Origin: Candidatus Moranbacteria bacterium CG_4_8_14_3_um_filter_41_13 | Lineage (GTDB): Bacteria; Patescibacteriota; Minisyncoccia; Moranbacterales; UBA1568 | Assembly: GCA_002782305.1 (NCBI GenBank) | Contig: PFHN01000092.1 | Coordinates: 7,345-33,496, forward strand | Length of the DNA: 26,152 nt | Direction: 5' to 3' | Shown here: piece by piece, positions 1-7,617 of the stretch | How the letters are laid out: every line of letters begins with the position of its first letter | Position numbering within the stretch: the first letter of the stretch is position 1 | Notes under the pieces: generated by a model | The model's database searches: none | Seen by the model: only the letters and a program-made list of their open reading frames with translations | Told to the model about the DNA's origin: nothing | Position numbers and translations under genes: made by a program

Positions 1-1549
1 CCTCATAGGAGCGGTTCTTTCGTATAATATTTTTTATCGATTGGGAGATTTTTTTCTGATGTCTTGTCAGAGCCGGATGCTGAAGGATATTACTGATTCA
101 GTCTTTTCCTCTCTTCATTCACATTCCTATACTTTCTTCACCAACAACTTCACCGGATCGCTTGTAGCGAAATCGAAACGTTTCGTCGGCGCCTTCATGA
201 CACTGCAAGATGAAGCGGTATTTATGCTCTGGTTTGGTGGACTGAAGCTCGGAGGTATTTTCATCGTACTGCTTATGACACTCCCTCTCCTCGCAGGTTT
301 CTTTGCTTTGTGGTGCATACTGTATACCGTACTTATTTACTTTTTTATCAAGAAAAAAACACCGCTCGATCTCGCTCGTGCTTCCGAAGATTCTCATGTG
401 ACAGGAGTGTTTTCTGATGTTCTTTCCAATATCATCAATATCAAAGCTTTCTCAGCCAAGACAAGAGAAATTAATCATTTCAAAGAAGCAACAGCAAAAG
501 AAGAAAAAGCAAGAAGGCGGGCTTGGAATTTTCAGAATGTGCAATTTCTGGTGCAAGCGTTGCTCCTTGGGGCACTCGAAGTATTTGGTATGTATTACAT
601 CGTACAGATGTGGCTTCGTGGAGAAGTATCCGCTGGTACTGTTGTTCTGGTACAGGTGTATCTTACGAGTATTTTCGGGCAACTTTTCGGACTTGGTCGT
701 TCGTTTACGAAAATGATCCAAGCCCTCACTGATGCAAGTGAAATGGTAGATGTTCTGGATGCTCACCCTGATATTGTCGAGACAAAGAATCCGGAGCAGT
801 GTCTCATCGGACGTGGAGTCATCACTTTCGAAAATATTCATTTCGCATACAATGAAGGAGATACAATTTTTCAGGATTTTTCGATGATGATAAAGCCAGG
901 GGAAAGAGTAGGTATTGTGGGACACTCTGGTGCAGGCAAAACGACGATTGCCAAACTCCTCCTTCGTTTTATGGATGTGAGTGGTGGAGTGATACGTATT
1001 GATGGGCAAGATATCCGGGGTATGAAGCAGGATGATTTGCGTTCTCATATCGCCTATGTTTCTCAGGATCCAGGATTGTTCCATCGGACACTGCGGGAAA
1101 ATATCGCTTATGGGAATCCGTCGGCGACAGAAGAAGAAATAATCGCTGTGGCCAAGCAGGCACGCGCCAATGAATTTATTTTGAAAACACCACTTCAGTA
1201 TGAAACACTCGTAGGAGAAAGAGGGGTGAAACTCTCTGGTGGTGAGCGTCAACGCATTGCTATTGCTCGAGCGATACTGAAAAACGCGCCAATTCTTGTA
1301 CTTGATGAAGCGACGAGCGCCCTTGATTCAGAAAGTGAAAAATACATTCGTGAAGCACTTGATGACCTGATGAGGAACAAAACGACACTAGTCGTAGCTC
1401 ATAGACTCAGTACTGTACAGAAGATGGATCGTATTATCGTGATCGAAAACGGTGTCATTGTCGAATCTGGTTCACACAAAGAGCTTCTTGCTAAGCAAGG
1501 TCAGTACGCCAAATTCTGGGAGCAACAAACCGATGGGTTTATTGAATAA
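1..1549 (+). CDS. ABC exporter half-transporter (fused TMD-NBD), 5' end missing
   Basis: An ATP-binding cassette exporter subunit with the membrane domain fused to the ATPase domain, of the multidrug/lipid/peptide exporter type. The reading frame is open to the left edge: codons run without a stop from base 2, so the gene starts before the window and the TTG at 41 is not a credible start. About 515 residues are visible. The first part carries hydrophobic membrane segments around bases 220-350 and 535-690. The nucleotide-binding domain shows Walker A GHSGAGKTT (about 919-945), the signature LSGGERQ (about 1231-1251), Walker B ILVLDEATSALD (about 1295-1330) and the H-loop VAHR. The protein probably works as a homo- or heterodimer in the cytoplasmic membrane. 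The substrate cannot be read from sequence. The next gene, aspS, has its own promoter 14 bases downstream, so the two need not be coupled. Confidence 0.93.
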   Translation, partial: LIGAVLSYNIFYRLGDFFLMSCQSRMLKDITDSVFSSLHSHSYTFFTNNFTGSLVAKSKRFVGAFMTLQDEAVFMLWFGGLKLGGIFIVLLMTLPLLAGFFALWCILYTVLIYFFIKKKTPLDLARASEDSHVTGVFSDVLSNIINIKAFSAKTREINHFKEATAKEEKARRRAWNFQNVQFLVQALLLGALEVFGMYYIVQMWLRGEVSAGTVVLVQVYLTSIFGQLFGLGRSFTKMIQALTDASEMVDVLDAHPDIVETKNPEQCLIGRGVITFENIHFAYNEGDTIFQDFSMMIKPGERVGIVGHSGAGKTTIAKLLLRFMDVSGGVIRIDGQDIRGMKQDDLRSHIAYVSQDPGLFHRTLRENIAYGNPSATEEEIIAVAKQARANEFILKTPLQYETLVGERGVKLSGGERQRIAIARAILKNAPILVLDEATSALDSESEKYIREALDDLMRNKTTLVVAHRLSTVQKMDRIIVIENGVIVESGSHKELLAKQGQYAKFWEQQTDGFIE

Positions 1550-1562
1550 ATATTATCAAAAC

Positions 1563-1591
1563 TTGTTTTAAGTGCACCTCTTTGCTATTAT
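1563..1591 (+). promoter_or_regulatory. Predicted sigma70-type promoter of aspS
   Basis: TTGTTT at 1563-1568, a 17-base spacer and TATTAT at 1586-1591. Transcription would start near 1598 and leave a leader of about 26 bases before the aspS ATG at 1624. The call rests on sequence match and spacing only. Confidence 0.5.
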
Positions 1592-1623
1592 GAATAGGTA
1601 TTTAAGCCATTTTCATTACACAT

Positions 1624-3042
1624 ATGGAAGTATCAAAGCGCATTCTTATTGCAGAAACACCGAAGCATCTCGGAAAAGAAGTGAAACTCGCCGGCTGGAT
1701 CGATGTGCGTCGCGATCATGGCAAGCTCGTATTTCTCGATTTGCGTGATATGAGTGGCAAAGTGCAGATGGTGGTACTTCCCAATCATCCCGAAGCAATC
1801 GCTGTAGCGCAAACTTTGCGTTCTGAATGGGTGGTGGAAATCATCGGTAATGTAAATCCTCGACCAGAAAAACTCGTGAACAAAGATCAACCCAATGGTG
1901 CTCTAGAAATCGAAGTGCTTTCTATTACAGTGCTCAATACTGCAGAGACGCCAGTCTTTGATATCGCTTCTGATGGGAAAGAAATCAGTGAAGAACTTCG
2001 TCTTAAGTATCGCTATCTCGATCTCCGTCGTGATCGTATGCAGAAGAATATGCGTAATCGTCATCTCGTGACGAATTTTATTCGCACGTTCTATTCTGAG
2101 GAGGGGTTTGTTGAAATCGAAACACCGAATATGACCAAGTCAACTCCCGAAGGATCACGTGACTATATCGTTCCTTCACGTATCGACAAGGGGAAATTTT
2201 ACGCATTGCCACAGTCTCCACAGCAATACAAACAACTGTTGATGGCAGCTGGTTTCGAACGATATTTCCAGGTGGCTCGTTGTTTCCGTGATGAAGACAC
2301 ACGCGGTGATCGTCAGCCAGAATTCACACAGATCGATTTGGAAATGAGTTTCGTAGAGCAAGAAGATGTGATGGAAATCAACGAAAGAATGATTACACAG
2401 TTGGTACAGAAAATCTATCCCGAGAAAACAATTCAAACACTTCCATTTCCACGTCTGACTTACCAAGAAGCAATGGAAAAATATGGCTGTGATAAGCCAG
2501 ATATTCGTACTGATAAGAATGATCCCAATCTTCTCGCTTTTTGCTGGGTTGTTGATTTTCCATTTTTCGAAAAGGATGACAAGGGCGGATGGACATTTAC
2601 CCACAATCCTTTCTCAGCACCGAAGCCAGAGTTTATGAATGATTTGATGGAGAAGAAGAATATCGGAAGTATCGGTGCTGCTCAGTATGATATGGTACTC
2701 AATGGTTATGAAATCGGTGGTGGAGGAATCAGGAATCATGCTCCAGAGGCTCTGAAAAAAGTTTTTGAAATAATGGGATATTCCGAAGAGAGAATCGAGA
2801 AAAACTTCCATCATATGCTCGAGGCACTCGCATCGGGTACCCCACCACACGGCGGACTCGCTTTCGGTTTCGACAGGCTGATGATGCTTCTTCAGAATGA
2901 ACCGAATATTCGTGAAGTGATTCCTTTTGCGAAAACAGGTGAAGGACGCGATCCGATGATGGAATCACCATCAGAAGTTTCTGTTGAGCAACTCATCGAG
3001 CTTGGCCTGCGTATTACGAAGGAAGAGAAAGACGGGAAATAG
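1624..3042 (+). CDS. aspS: Aspartate-tRNA ligase, bacterial type lacking the GAD insertion
   Basis: Class II aminoacyl-tRNA synthetase that charges tRNA-Asp (or tRNA-Asp/Asn if non-discriminating). The N-terminal OB-fold anticodon-binding domain (about residues 1-110, with AGWIDVRRDHG and FLDLRD) is followed by the class II catalytic core: YRYLDLRR, QSPQQYKQ, FRDEDTRGDRQPEFTQID and the motif 3 region GLAFGFDRLMM. Bacterial AspRS is usually near 590 residues because a GAD domain interrupts the core. Here the chain passes from DKPDIR almost directly to FCWVVDFPFFEK, so the protein is only 472 residues and the GAD domain is absent. All catalytic landmarks remain, so it should be active. I infer trimming of a known enzyme rather than decay. 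The gene is followed 25 bases later by the peptidase E-like gene. Confidence 0.95.
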   Translation: MEVSKRILIAETPKHLGKEVKLAGWIDVRRDHGKLVFLDLRDMSGKVQMVVLPNHPEAIAVAQTLRSEWVVEIIGNVNPRPEKLVNKDQPNGALEIEVLSITVLNTAETPVFDIASDGKEISEELRLKYRYLDLRRDRMQKNMRNRHLVTNFIRTFYSEEGFVEIETPNMTKSTPEGSRDYIVPSRIDKGKFYALPQSPQQYKQLLMAAGFERYFQVARCFRDEDTRGDRQPEFTQIDLEMSFVEQEDVMEINERMITQLVQKIYPEKTIQTLPFPRLTYQEAMEKYGCDKPDIRTDKNDPNLLAFCWVVDFPFFEKDDKGGWTFTHNPFSAPKPEFMNDLMEKKNIGSIGAAQYDMVLNGYEIGGGGIRNHAPEALKKVFEIMGYSEERIEKNFHHMLEALASGTPPHGGLAFGFDRLMMLLQNEPNIREVIPFAKTGEGRDPMMESPSEVSVEQLIELGLRITKEEKDGK

Positions 3043-3067
3043 TTTTTGACTTTCAAAGAGAATCTTT

Positions 3068-3804
3068 ATGGGAACTATTGTGGCTATTGGAGGGGGAGAA
3101 TTAGGGAAATGGGAAACTCTTTCTATTGATCGTGCTATTGTGAAGCTCACAAAGAAGGATTGTCCGAATGTGCTCTTCATTCCAACAGCAAGTAATGATG
3201 CAATCGGATATTGGGAGACTTTTCAAAAAGTGTATGGGAAAAAACTTGGATGCACAACAGATGTGTTATATCTCTTGAGAGAGAAACTTCCACGAAAAGA
3301 AATTGAAAAAAAATATTGTCATCAGATATTATTTATGTGGGTGGTGGGCATACACTCAAGATGATGAAAGTCTGGAGGAAGATCGGTGTCGATATATTGC
3401 TCAGAAAAGCCCATAAAAAAGGAATTATTTTGGCAGGTCTCAGTGCTGGATCTATTTGTTGGTTCCGTTATGGATCGAGCGATGCTCGGAGGTTTGCAGA
3501 TTCGAAAAATATTTCTTTTATGCGGGTGCGTGGTCTCGACCTCATTCCACTGACTGTTAGTCCTCATCATATTCGCGAGAAAAAACTCCGAGATGCTGGG
3601 TTTATAAAGCTTATGAAGAAAACCCCAGGCATCGGACTCGCTCTCGATGATTATACATCGATTCTTATTCGAGATGATCGCTATGAAATACTGAAATTGA
3701 GAAAGGATGCTGGGATTATGAAAGTATTTCGAAACAAAAGAAAGATAGAACAAGTACCTCTTAAATCATCAGGAACACTCGTAGAGTTATTGGAGAAAAA
3801 ATAA
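3068..3804 (+). CDS. Peptidase E-like (S51 / class I GATase-like) protein, interrupted by a one-base frame change
   Basis: Two overlapping frames together encode one peptidase S51-type protein. The first (from ATG 3068) gives the N-terminal Rossmann-like half with IVAIGGGELG and VLFIPTAS. The second continues with IIYVGGGHTLKMM and the nucleophile elbow GLSAGSICW, whose Ser is the expected catalytic residue. Similarity crosses from one frame to the other at an eight-A run (3306-3313). In the upstream frame this reads GAA AAA AAA TAT, containing the slippery heptamer A AAA AAA in the correct phase. A -1 shift there restores EKKILSSDIIYVGGG. Without the shift, translation ends at 3364 after 98 residues and lacks the nucleophile. 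The cause may be programmed frameshifting, polymerase slippage, a real inactivating deletion, or an assembly error in the homopolymer. Family members hydrolyse Asp-X dipeptides (dipeptidase E) or cyanophycin; the substrate here is unknown. Confidence 0.72.
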
Positions 3805-3808
3805 TGAT

Positions 3809-4384
3809 ATGAACATCGAATACGAAGCGACATTTCCTGATATCGAAAAAGAAACGATACGTCATATGTTGGAAACAGCAGGGGCGAAGCTTGTGCGACC
3901 GGAATTCTTACAGAAACGAGTTGTTTTTACTTTTCCCGAGGGACACGAAATCACCGGCGGATGGATGCGGGTGAGAGATGAGGGGAATAAGATTACCATG
4001 AGCCTCAAAATTGTTGATGGAGATAAGATAGAGAATCAGAAAGAAATTTGTCTTACGGTAGATAGTTTTGATCAGGCAGAGCTCTTGCTTACAACACTCG
4101 GATGTAGAAAAAAATCCTATCAAGAAACGAAACGGGAACTCTGGGTGATAGATGATACCGAAATCACTATTGATGAGTGGTCATTCCTCAGGCCATTTGT
4201 CGAAATTGAAGGAAAGTCCGAGGAGGTTGTGAAGCAAGTGACGGAGGAAATTGGTCTCGATTATATGAAAGCACTCTTCGGTGCGGTCGATATTATTTAT
4301 ATGCATCAGTACCCACATCTTACCTGTGATCGTATCAACACCACACCACGTATTGTGTTTGAAGGTGAAAATCCTTTTCTATGA
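3809..4384 (+). CDS. CYTH-domain protein (class IV adenylate cyclase / triphosphatase-like)
   Basis: A 191-residue protein of the CYTH superfamily, whose members bind triphosphate compounds inside a beta tunnel (thiamine triphosphatase, inorganic triphosphatase, CyaB-type adenylate cyclase). Visible features are the N-terminal strand IEYEATF, alternating charged strands such as WMRVRDEGNKITMSLKI, and the late acidic strand ITIDEWSFLRPFVEIEG. The family signature is ExExK. Here residues 4-8 read EYEAT, so the lysine is replaced by threonine, and catalysis may be altered. Translation starts four bases after the peptidase E-like gene ends, so the two are probably co-transcribed. The exact substrate cannot be assigned, and the cyclase name should not be transferred uncritically. 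Confidence 0.72.
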   Translation: MNIEYEATFPDIEKETIRHMLETAGAKLVRPEFLQKRVVFTFPEGHEITGGWMRVRDEGNKITMSLKIVDGDKIENQKEICLTVDSFDQAELLLTTLGCRKKSYQETKRELWVIDDTEITIDEWSFLRPFVEIEGKSEEVVKQVTEEIGLDYMKALFGAVDIIYMHQYPHLTCDRINTTPRIVFEGENPFL

Positions 4385-4494
4385 AAAACTACGCAACGAA
4401 ATTTATAGGAACATCAATCAAGATTCTAAGAATAAGTGAGGGGTTGCTAAAAAGTCTTGTTTAAGATAAACTAATGCAAGTACCGTTCGTGGTC

Positions 4495-4500
4495 TATAAT
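4495..4500 (+). promoter_or_regulatory. Probable -10 box of rplI
   Basis: A perfect TATAAT lies 18 bases before the rplI ATG at 4519, giving a predicted leader of about 12 bases. No good -35 hexamer sits at the usual distance. A second possible pair (TTGCTA 4444-4449 and TAAACT 4467-4472, 17-base spacer) lies just upstream. The 134-base gap between the CYTH gene and rplI holds nothing else that I can recognise. Confidence 0.42.
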
Positions 4501-4518
4501 AGATTAGAGATTTGAGCT

Positions 4519-4959
4519 ATGAAAGTAATACTTTTGCAAGATGTAGAGAAGTTAGGCAAAGCAGGGGAAGTCAAGGAGGTGCGTAGCGGATACGGATTTA
4601 ATTTTTTACTTCCTGAAGGATTGGTAGAACTTGCCACCCCGACAGCAATCAAAGAAGCCGAGAAAGCCATTGCAAGACGCAAGAAAGATATCGAAACACT
4701 CGCTCTTTTTGCAAAGAAGACGGCCGATGAGCTCGCAGGCAAGAAAGTAACAATTACTTCGAAAGCAGAAAAAGGAAAACTCTTCGGTTCTATCGGATCA
4801 GAAGAAATTGCACTGGCACTGAAGGAGGCTGGTATCGTTGTTGATGCAAAAAATATCATTGTAGAAAAACCGTTCAAAGAAATCGGAGCTTTTGCTATCG
4901 AAGCTCACTTTGGACACGGAGTGAAAGCCTCTTTTGAGGTATTGATTAAAGCGGAGTAA
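4519..4959 (+). CDS. rplI: 50S ribosomal protein L9
   Basis: Large-subunit protein L9, which binds 23S rRNA near the L1 stalk. The N-terminal domain is classic: MKVILLQDVEKLGKAGEV followed by VRSGYGFNFLLPEG. A long charged connecting helix (about residues 42-75, rich in EKA and RRKK) leads to the C-terminal domain (KVTITSKA, KLFGSIGSEEI, GAFAIEAHFG). Length is 146 residues, typical of the family. L9 is reported missing from some Candidate Phyla Radiation lineages, so its presence helps place the organism. The gene is preceded by a TATAAT box and followed by a hairpin terminator that overlaps the pyrG promoter. No Shine-Dalgarno sequence is visible upstream of the ATG. Confidence 0.96.
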   Translation: MKVILLQDVEKLGKAGEVKEVRSGYGFNFLLPEGLVELATPTAIKEAEKAIARRKKDIETLALFAKKTADELAGKKVTITSKAEKGKLFGSIGSEEIALALKEAGIVVDAKNIIVEKPFKEIGAFAIEAHFGHGVKASFEVLIKAE

Positions 4960-4983
4960 TATTTTTGAGAAAAGCATTTTAAC

Positions 4984-5021
4984 AAAAGTCGCTTCCTTCC
5001 CCCTTGGAACAGCGGCTTTTT
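4984..5021 (+). terminator. Intrinsic terminator of rplI overlapping the pyrG promoter
   Basis: A ten-pair stem (4984-4993 with 5011-5020, one G-U pair) closes a 17-base loop and runs into a T tract at 5017-5021. The pyrG -35-like hexamer lies inside the loop and the TATAAT box starts four bases after the T tract. Confidence 0.55.
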
Positions 5022-5030
5022 CTCTATAAT
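5004..5030 (+). promoter_or_regulatory. Predicted promoter of pyrG with near-leaderless start
   Basis: A perfect TATAAT at 5025-5030, with TTGGAA at 5004-5009 as a possible -35 (short 15-base spacer). The ATG follows only 10 bases after the -10 box, so the messenger would carry a leader of roughly four bases. Confidence 0.5.
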
Positions 5031-5040
5031 TTTTTTCATT

Positions 5041-6699
5041 ATGGCAAAACAGAAAAACAAAGCGAAATATATTTTTGTAGTTGGTGGAGTAATGAGTGGC
5101 GTCGGCAAGGGTATAACCACGTCTTCTATTGGGAAAATCTTGCAATCGAGAGGACTCTCTGTTACAACGTTCAAAATCGACCCGTATATCAATGTCGATG
5201 CTGGTACGATGAACCCGACTGAACACGGTGAAGTATTTGTGCTGAAGGATGGATATGAAACGGATCAGGATATGGGGAACTATGAACGTTTCCTCAATAT
5301 TGAATTATCTCGGGAGAATTATATGACGACAGGTATGGTCTATAAATCTGTCATTGAGCGTGAGCGCAATCTTGAATATCAAGGAAAATGTGTGCAGGTG
5401 GTGCCACATATTCCACTAGAAGTTATCGCTCGTATCAAGAAAACAACTAAGAAAAATGCTGCTGATGTGGCGATTATCGAAATTGGTGGCACGGTAGGAG
5501 AATATGAAAACATTCTTTTTCTTGAGGCTATTCGAATGATGAAAATTGAGAGTCCCAAAGATGTTATTACTGTGATGGTGAGTTTCATCCCAACACCTTC
5601 GACTATTGGTGAGATGAAAACGAAACCGACCCAGCATGCCGTACGCACACTCAACAGTACTGGTGTACAGCCAGATATCATTATTGCGAGAGCAAGTAGA
5701 CCGCTTGATGAAAAACGCAAAGAAAAGATTGCTATTTTTTGTAGCGTCAGGAAAGAGGATGTGATTAGCGCTCCTGATGTAGAAAGTATTTATGATGTCC
5801 CGCTCAACTTCGAAAAAGATTATTTGAGTGATATCCTGCTTGCAAAGCTCGGATTAAAAAACAGAAAACATACTGGCGCACTTGAGGAATGGGCGAAAGT
5901 GGCAAAGCGTATTCATCAGGCCACCGAAGAAGTGCATATTGGGGTTGTGGGGAAATATTTCAAAACAGGGGACTATGTTTTGAGTGATGCATACATCAGT
6001 GTCATCGAAGCGATCAAACACGCTTCCTGCGTAATAGGAAAAAAGGCAGTACTCACATGGATTGATAGTACTGATTTCGAAGAAGCAGGTGGTGAAAAGA
6101 AACTCGCAGAACTGAAGCAGTACGATGGTATTATTATTCCTGGTGGATTTGGCACGAGAGGAATCGAAGGGAAGATCGCCGTGATACAGTACTGCCGTGA
6201 AAATAAACTTCCTTATTTTGGTTTGTGTTATGGTATGCAACTTCTCGTGGTAGAATATGCGCGTCATATATTGGGACTGAAGGATGCTCATACCGTAGAA
6301 GTCAATCCAGATACGAAGCATCCGGTTGTAGATATTATGCCAGAGCAGAAAGAGAATATGCGGAAGAAGAATTATGGTGCTACGATGCGACTGGGTCACT
6401 ATCTTGCTCACCTTATTCCGAAAACTATCGCAGAGGGGGCTTATGGTAAGGAGAGCGTAATGGAGCGTCATCGTCATCGCTACGAAGTCAATCCAGCGTA
6501 TGTTGGAGCTTTGAGAGAAGGTGGACTCGTATTTTCTGCCACCTCTCCTGATGGAGTACTGATGGAAATTGCAGAACTGCCGAAAAATAAACACCCATTT
6601 TTTCTTGCTACGCAGTTTCATCCAGAGTTTCAATCATCATTCCTCTATCCTCATCCGCTCTTCGTCGCCTTCCTCAAGGCATGTGTGAAGAAAAAATGA
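5041..6699 (+). CDS. pyrG: CTP synthase (glutamine-hydrolysing)
   Basis: Makes CTP from UTP with ATP and glutamine, the last step of pyrimidine nucleotide synthesis; it acts as a cytoplasmic tetramer. The N-terminal amidoligase domain (about residues 1-285) has the P-loop region GGVMSGVGKGITTSS, FKIDPYINVDAGTMNP and EHGEVFVLKDGYETD. The C-terminal class I glutamine amidotransferase domain has the oxyanion segment GGFGTRG, nucleophile Cys396 in GLCYGMQ, and the His527/Glu529 pair in QFHPEF. Length of 552 is normal. Some usually strict positions differ, for example GGVMSGVGKG for the common GGVVSSLGKG and DQDMGNYERF for DLDLGHYERF. The stop is TGA, which shows the standard bacterial code. The gene is closed by a strong bidirectional terminator. 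Confidence 0.97.
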   Translation: MAKQKNKAKYIFVVGGVMSGVGKGITTSSIGKILQSRGLSVTTFKIDPYINVDAGTMNPTEHGEVFVLKDGYETDQDMGNYERFLNIELSRENYMTTGMVYKSVIERERNLEYQGKCVQVVPHIPLEVIARIKKTTKKNAADVAIIEIGGTVGEYENILFLEAIRMMKIESPKDVITVMVSFIPTPSTIGEMKTKPTQHAVRTLNSTGVQPDIIIARASRPLDEKRKEKIAIFCSVRKEDVISAPDVESIYDVPLNFEKDYLSDILLAKLGLKNRKHTGALEEWAKVAKRIHQATEEVHIGVVGKYFKTGDYVLSDAYISVIEAIKHASCVIGKKAVLTWIDSTDFEEAGGEKKLAELKQYDGIIIPGGFGTRGIEGKIAVIQYCRENKLPYFGLCYGMQLLVVEYARHILGLKDAHTVEVNPDTKHPVVDIMPEQKENMRKKNYGATMRLGHYLAHLIPKTIAEGAYGKESVMERHRHRYEVNPAYVGALREGGLVFSATSPDGVLMEIAELPKNKHPFFLATQFHPEFQSSFLYPHPLFVAFLKACVKKK

Positions 6700-6710
6700 T
6701 ATGTAATATA

Positions 6711-6739
6711 AAAAAACTCTCCATAGCGGAGAGTTTTTT
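6711..6739. terminator. Bidirectional intrinsic terminator between pyrG and rpmA
   Basis: A perfect 12-pair stem (6711-6722 with 6728-6739) closes a five-base loop. One arm begins with six A and the other ends with six T, so it can terminate both convergent genes. Confidence 0.9.
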
Positions 6740-6763
6740 ATTGTTTCAAGATGAAGAAAAAAA

Positions 6764-7069
6764 TTATTTCTTCGATTTTTCTTTGATAGTTTTGGTAGGG
6801 AGCACATGAACAAACGTTCGTTCGATGAGTTTTCCTGTAAAATCTTTTACCTTCTTTGACTGAAATTCTACTGTACCAGCGATAAGAGCAAAGAGTGTAT
6901 CATCTTCTCCTTGGGCAACATTCTTCCCAGGATGGAATTTGGTTCCACGTTGACGAATGATGACGTTGCTGATATCTGCGAGTTGTCCGCCATAAATCTT
7001 TACACCAAGACGCTTGGAAATCGAATCACGGCCGAGGGCGGTAGTACCACCTGCTTTTTTATGTGCCAT
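6764..7069 (-). CDS. rpmA: 50S ribosomal protein L27
   Basis: Large-subunit protein whose N-terminal tail reaches the peptidyl transferase centre. The sequence begins directly with MAHKKAGG and continues with [17 protein letters not shown] and [14 protein letters not shown], all family hallmarks. There is no cleavable N-terminal extension of the kind found in Firmicutes. At 101 residues it is a little longer than the usual 85 or so, with a lysine-rich C-terminal tail. L27 often sits next to rplU; here rplU is about 13 kb away on the other strand. A near-consensus promoter lies upstream, and the gene faces pyrG across a shared terminator. Confidence 0.96.
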   Translation of the reverse strand: MAHKKAGGTTALGRDSISKRLGVKIYGGQLADISNVIIRQRGTKFHPGKNVAQGEDDTLFALIAGTVEFQSKKVKDFTGKLIERTFVHVLPTKTIKEKSKK

Positions 7070-7112
7070 AGAGGAGAGCTTACAAATTACTTATGGTCTG
7101 ATATACTGGATG

Positions 7113-7141
7113 AGTATACCAATATTCCTCTCTTTTGTCAA
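7113..7141 (-). promoter_or_regulatory. Near-consensus promoter of rpmA
   Basis: On the minus strand: TTGACA (7141-7136), exactly 17 bases, then TATACT (7118-7113). The predicted leader is about 37 bases. This is one of the best promoters in the window, fitting a ribosomal protein gene. Confidence 0.8.
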
Positions 7142-7192
7142 CCGTGCTTTTGTGAGGAAGAGTACTTGGGTTTATTCATCTAGCATAGCTGT

Positions 7193-7591
7193 ATGTTTAC
7201 TCCGAATTTTTTACGTATCTGGAAGGAATGGATTTGGTCTCATAAGAACAATTTTCTCCTCTTTTTTGGCTTTTTGCTTGTTTCTGGGATTTCATTTGAA
7301 AGTGGTTTTCTTCGAGGGAAAATGCTCGCTTCTCCGCCTCTCATTATTTCTATCCCGGTAGCTGAGAATATCGTAGTACCTTCTACTGATTCTGTCGTAC
7401 CGAAGCAAGATACAGTATCAGAGGAAGTGAAACAAAATACAATGTGTCCCTTGGTAGGAAGTCGGAACTCAAATAAATATCATCTGACGACGTGTGCGGT
7501 CGTCAAAAGAATAAAGGCAGAGAACAGAGTATGTTTCTCATCGAAGGAAGACGCAGAAAAACGTGGCTACGTCGCTGGCTGTCTCAAGTAA
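7193..7591 (+). CDS. Membrane-anchored protein with Ada-type zinc-binding-like domain
   Basis: A 132-residue protein. Residues about 20-35 form one hydrophobic segment (FLLFFGFLLVSGISF), probably an N-terminal anchor. A low-complexity linker rich in V, P, S and T spans about 45-80. The C-terminal part resembles the metal-binding fold of the Ada repair protein: VGSRNSNKYHLTTC, then VKRIKAENRVCFSS and EDAEKRGYVAGC. His97, Cys101 and Cys130 are candidate ligands, with Cys85 and Cys114 nearby. The usual closing CxxC pair is reduced to one Cys two residues before the end. Anchored versions of this fold are found fused to nucleases or alone in other bacteria. No enzyme domain is seen here, so the function is unknown. 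It lies divergent from rpmA and 26 bases before the MFS gene. Confidence 0.65.
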   Translation: MFTPNFLRIWKEWIWSHKNNFLLFFGFLLVSGISFESGFLRGKMLASPPLIISIPVAENIVVPSTDSVVPKQDTVSEEVKQNTMCPLVGSRNSNKYHLTTCAVVKRIKAENRVCFSSKEDAEKRGYVAGCLK

Positions 7592-7595
7592 AAAA

Positions 7596-7604
7596 TGGTA
7601 TAGT
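7596..7604 (+). promoter_or_regulatory. Extended -10 promoter of the MFS gene
   Basis: TG-G-TATAGT (7596-7604) matches the extended -10 pattern, 13 bases before ATG 7618. No convincing -35 is present. An AAGGA sequence at 7605-7609 lies eight bases before the start and could serve as a weak ribosome binding site. Confidence 0.42.
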
Positions 7605-7617
7605 AAGGAAAAACTTT

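Noticed and set aside
41..43. TTG at 41 as the start of the ABC exporter
   Set aside because: The frame is open to base 2 and the upstream codons continue the membrane domain, so the real start is outside the window.
452..1252. A 266-codon open frame on the minus strand opposite the ABC exporter
   Set aside because: It lies fully antisense to a clear ABC ATPase with Walker A, signature and Walker B. Its product is Phe/Ser/Cys-rich without any motif, as expected for a shadow frame.
3316..3318. Independent translation start (TTG) for the second half of the peptidase E-like gene
   Set aside because: There is no ribosome binding site or promoter, and the encoded half alone lacks the N-terminal strand of the fold. 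A frame change at the A run explains the data better.
5854..6633. A 259-codon open frame on the minus strand inside pyrG
   Set aside because: It is antisense to the glutaminase half of CTP synthase, with low-complexity composition and no recognisable domain.
5041..6699. UGA read as glycine, as in Gracilibacteria and Absconditabacteria
   Set aside because: pyrG and the CYTH gene end properly at TGA and no conserved domain is interrupted by an in-frame TGA.
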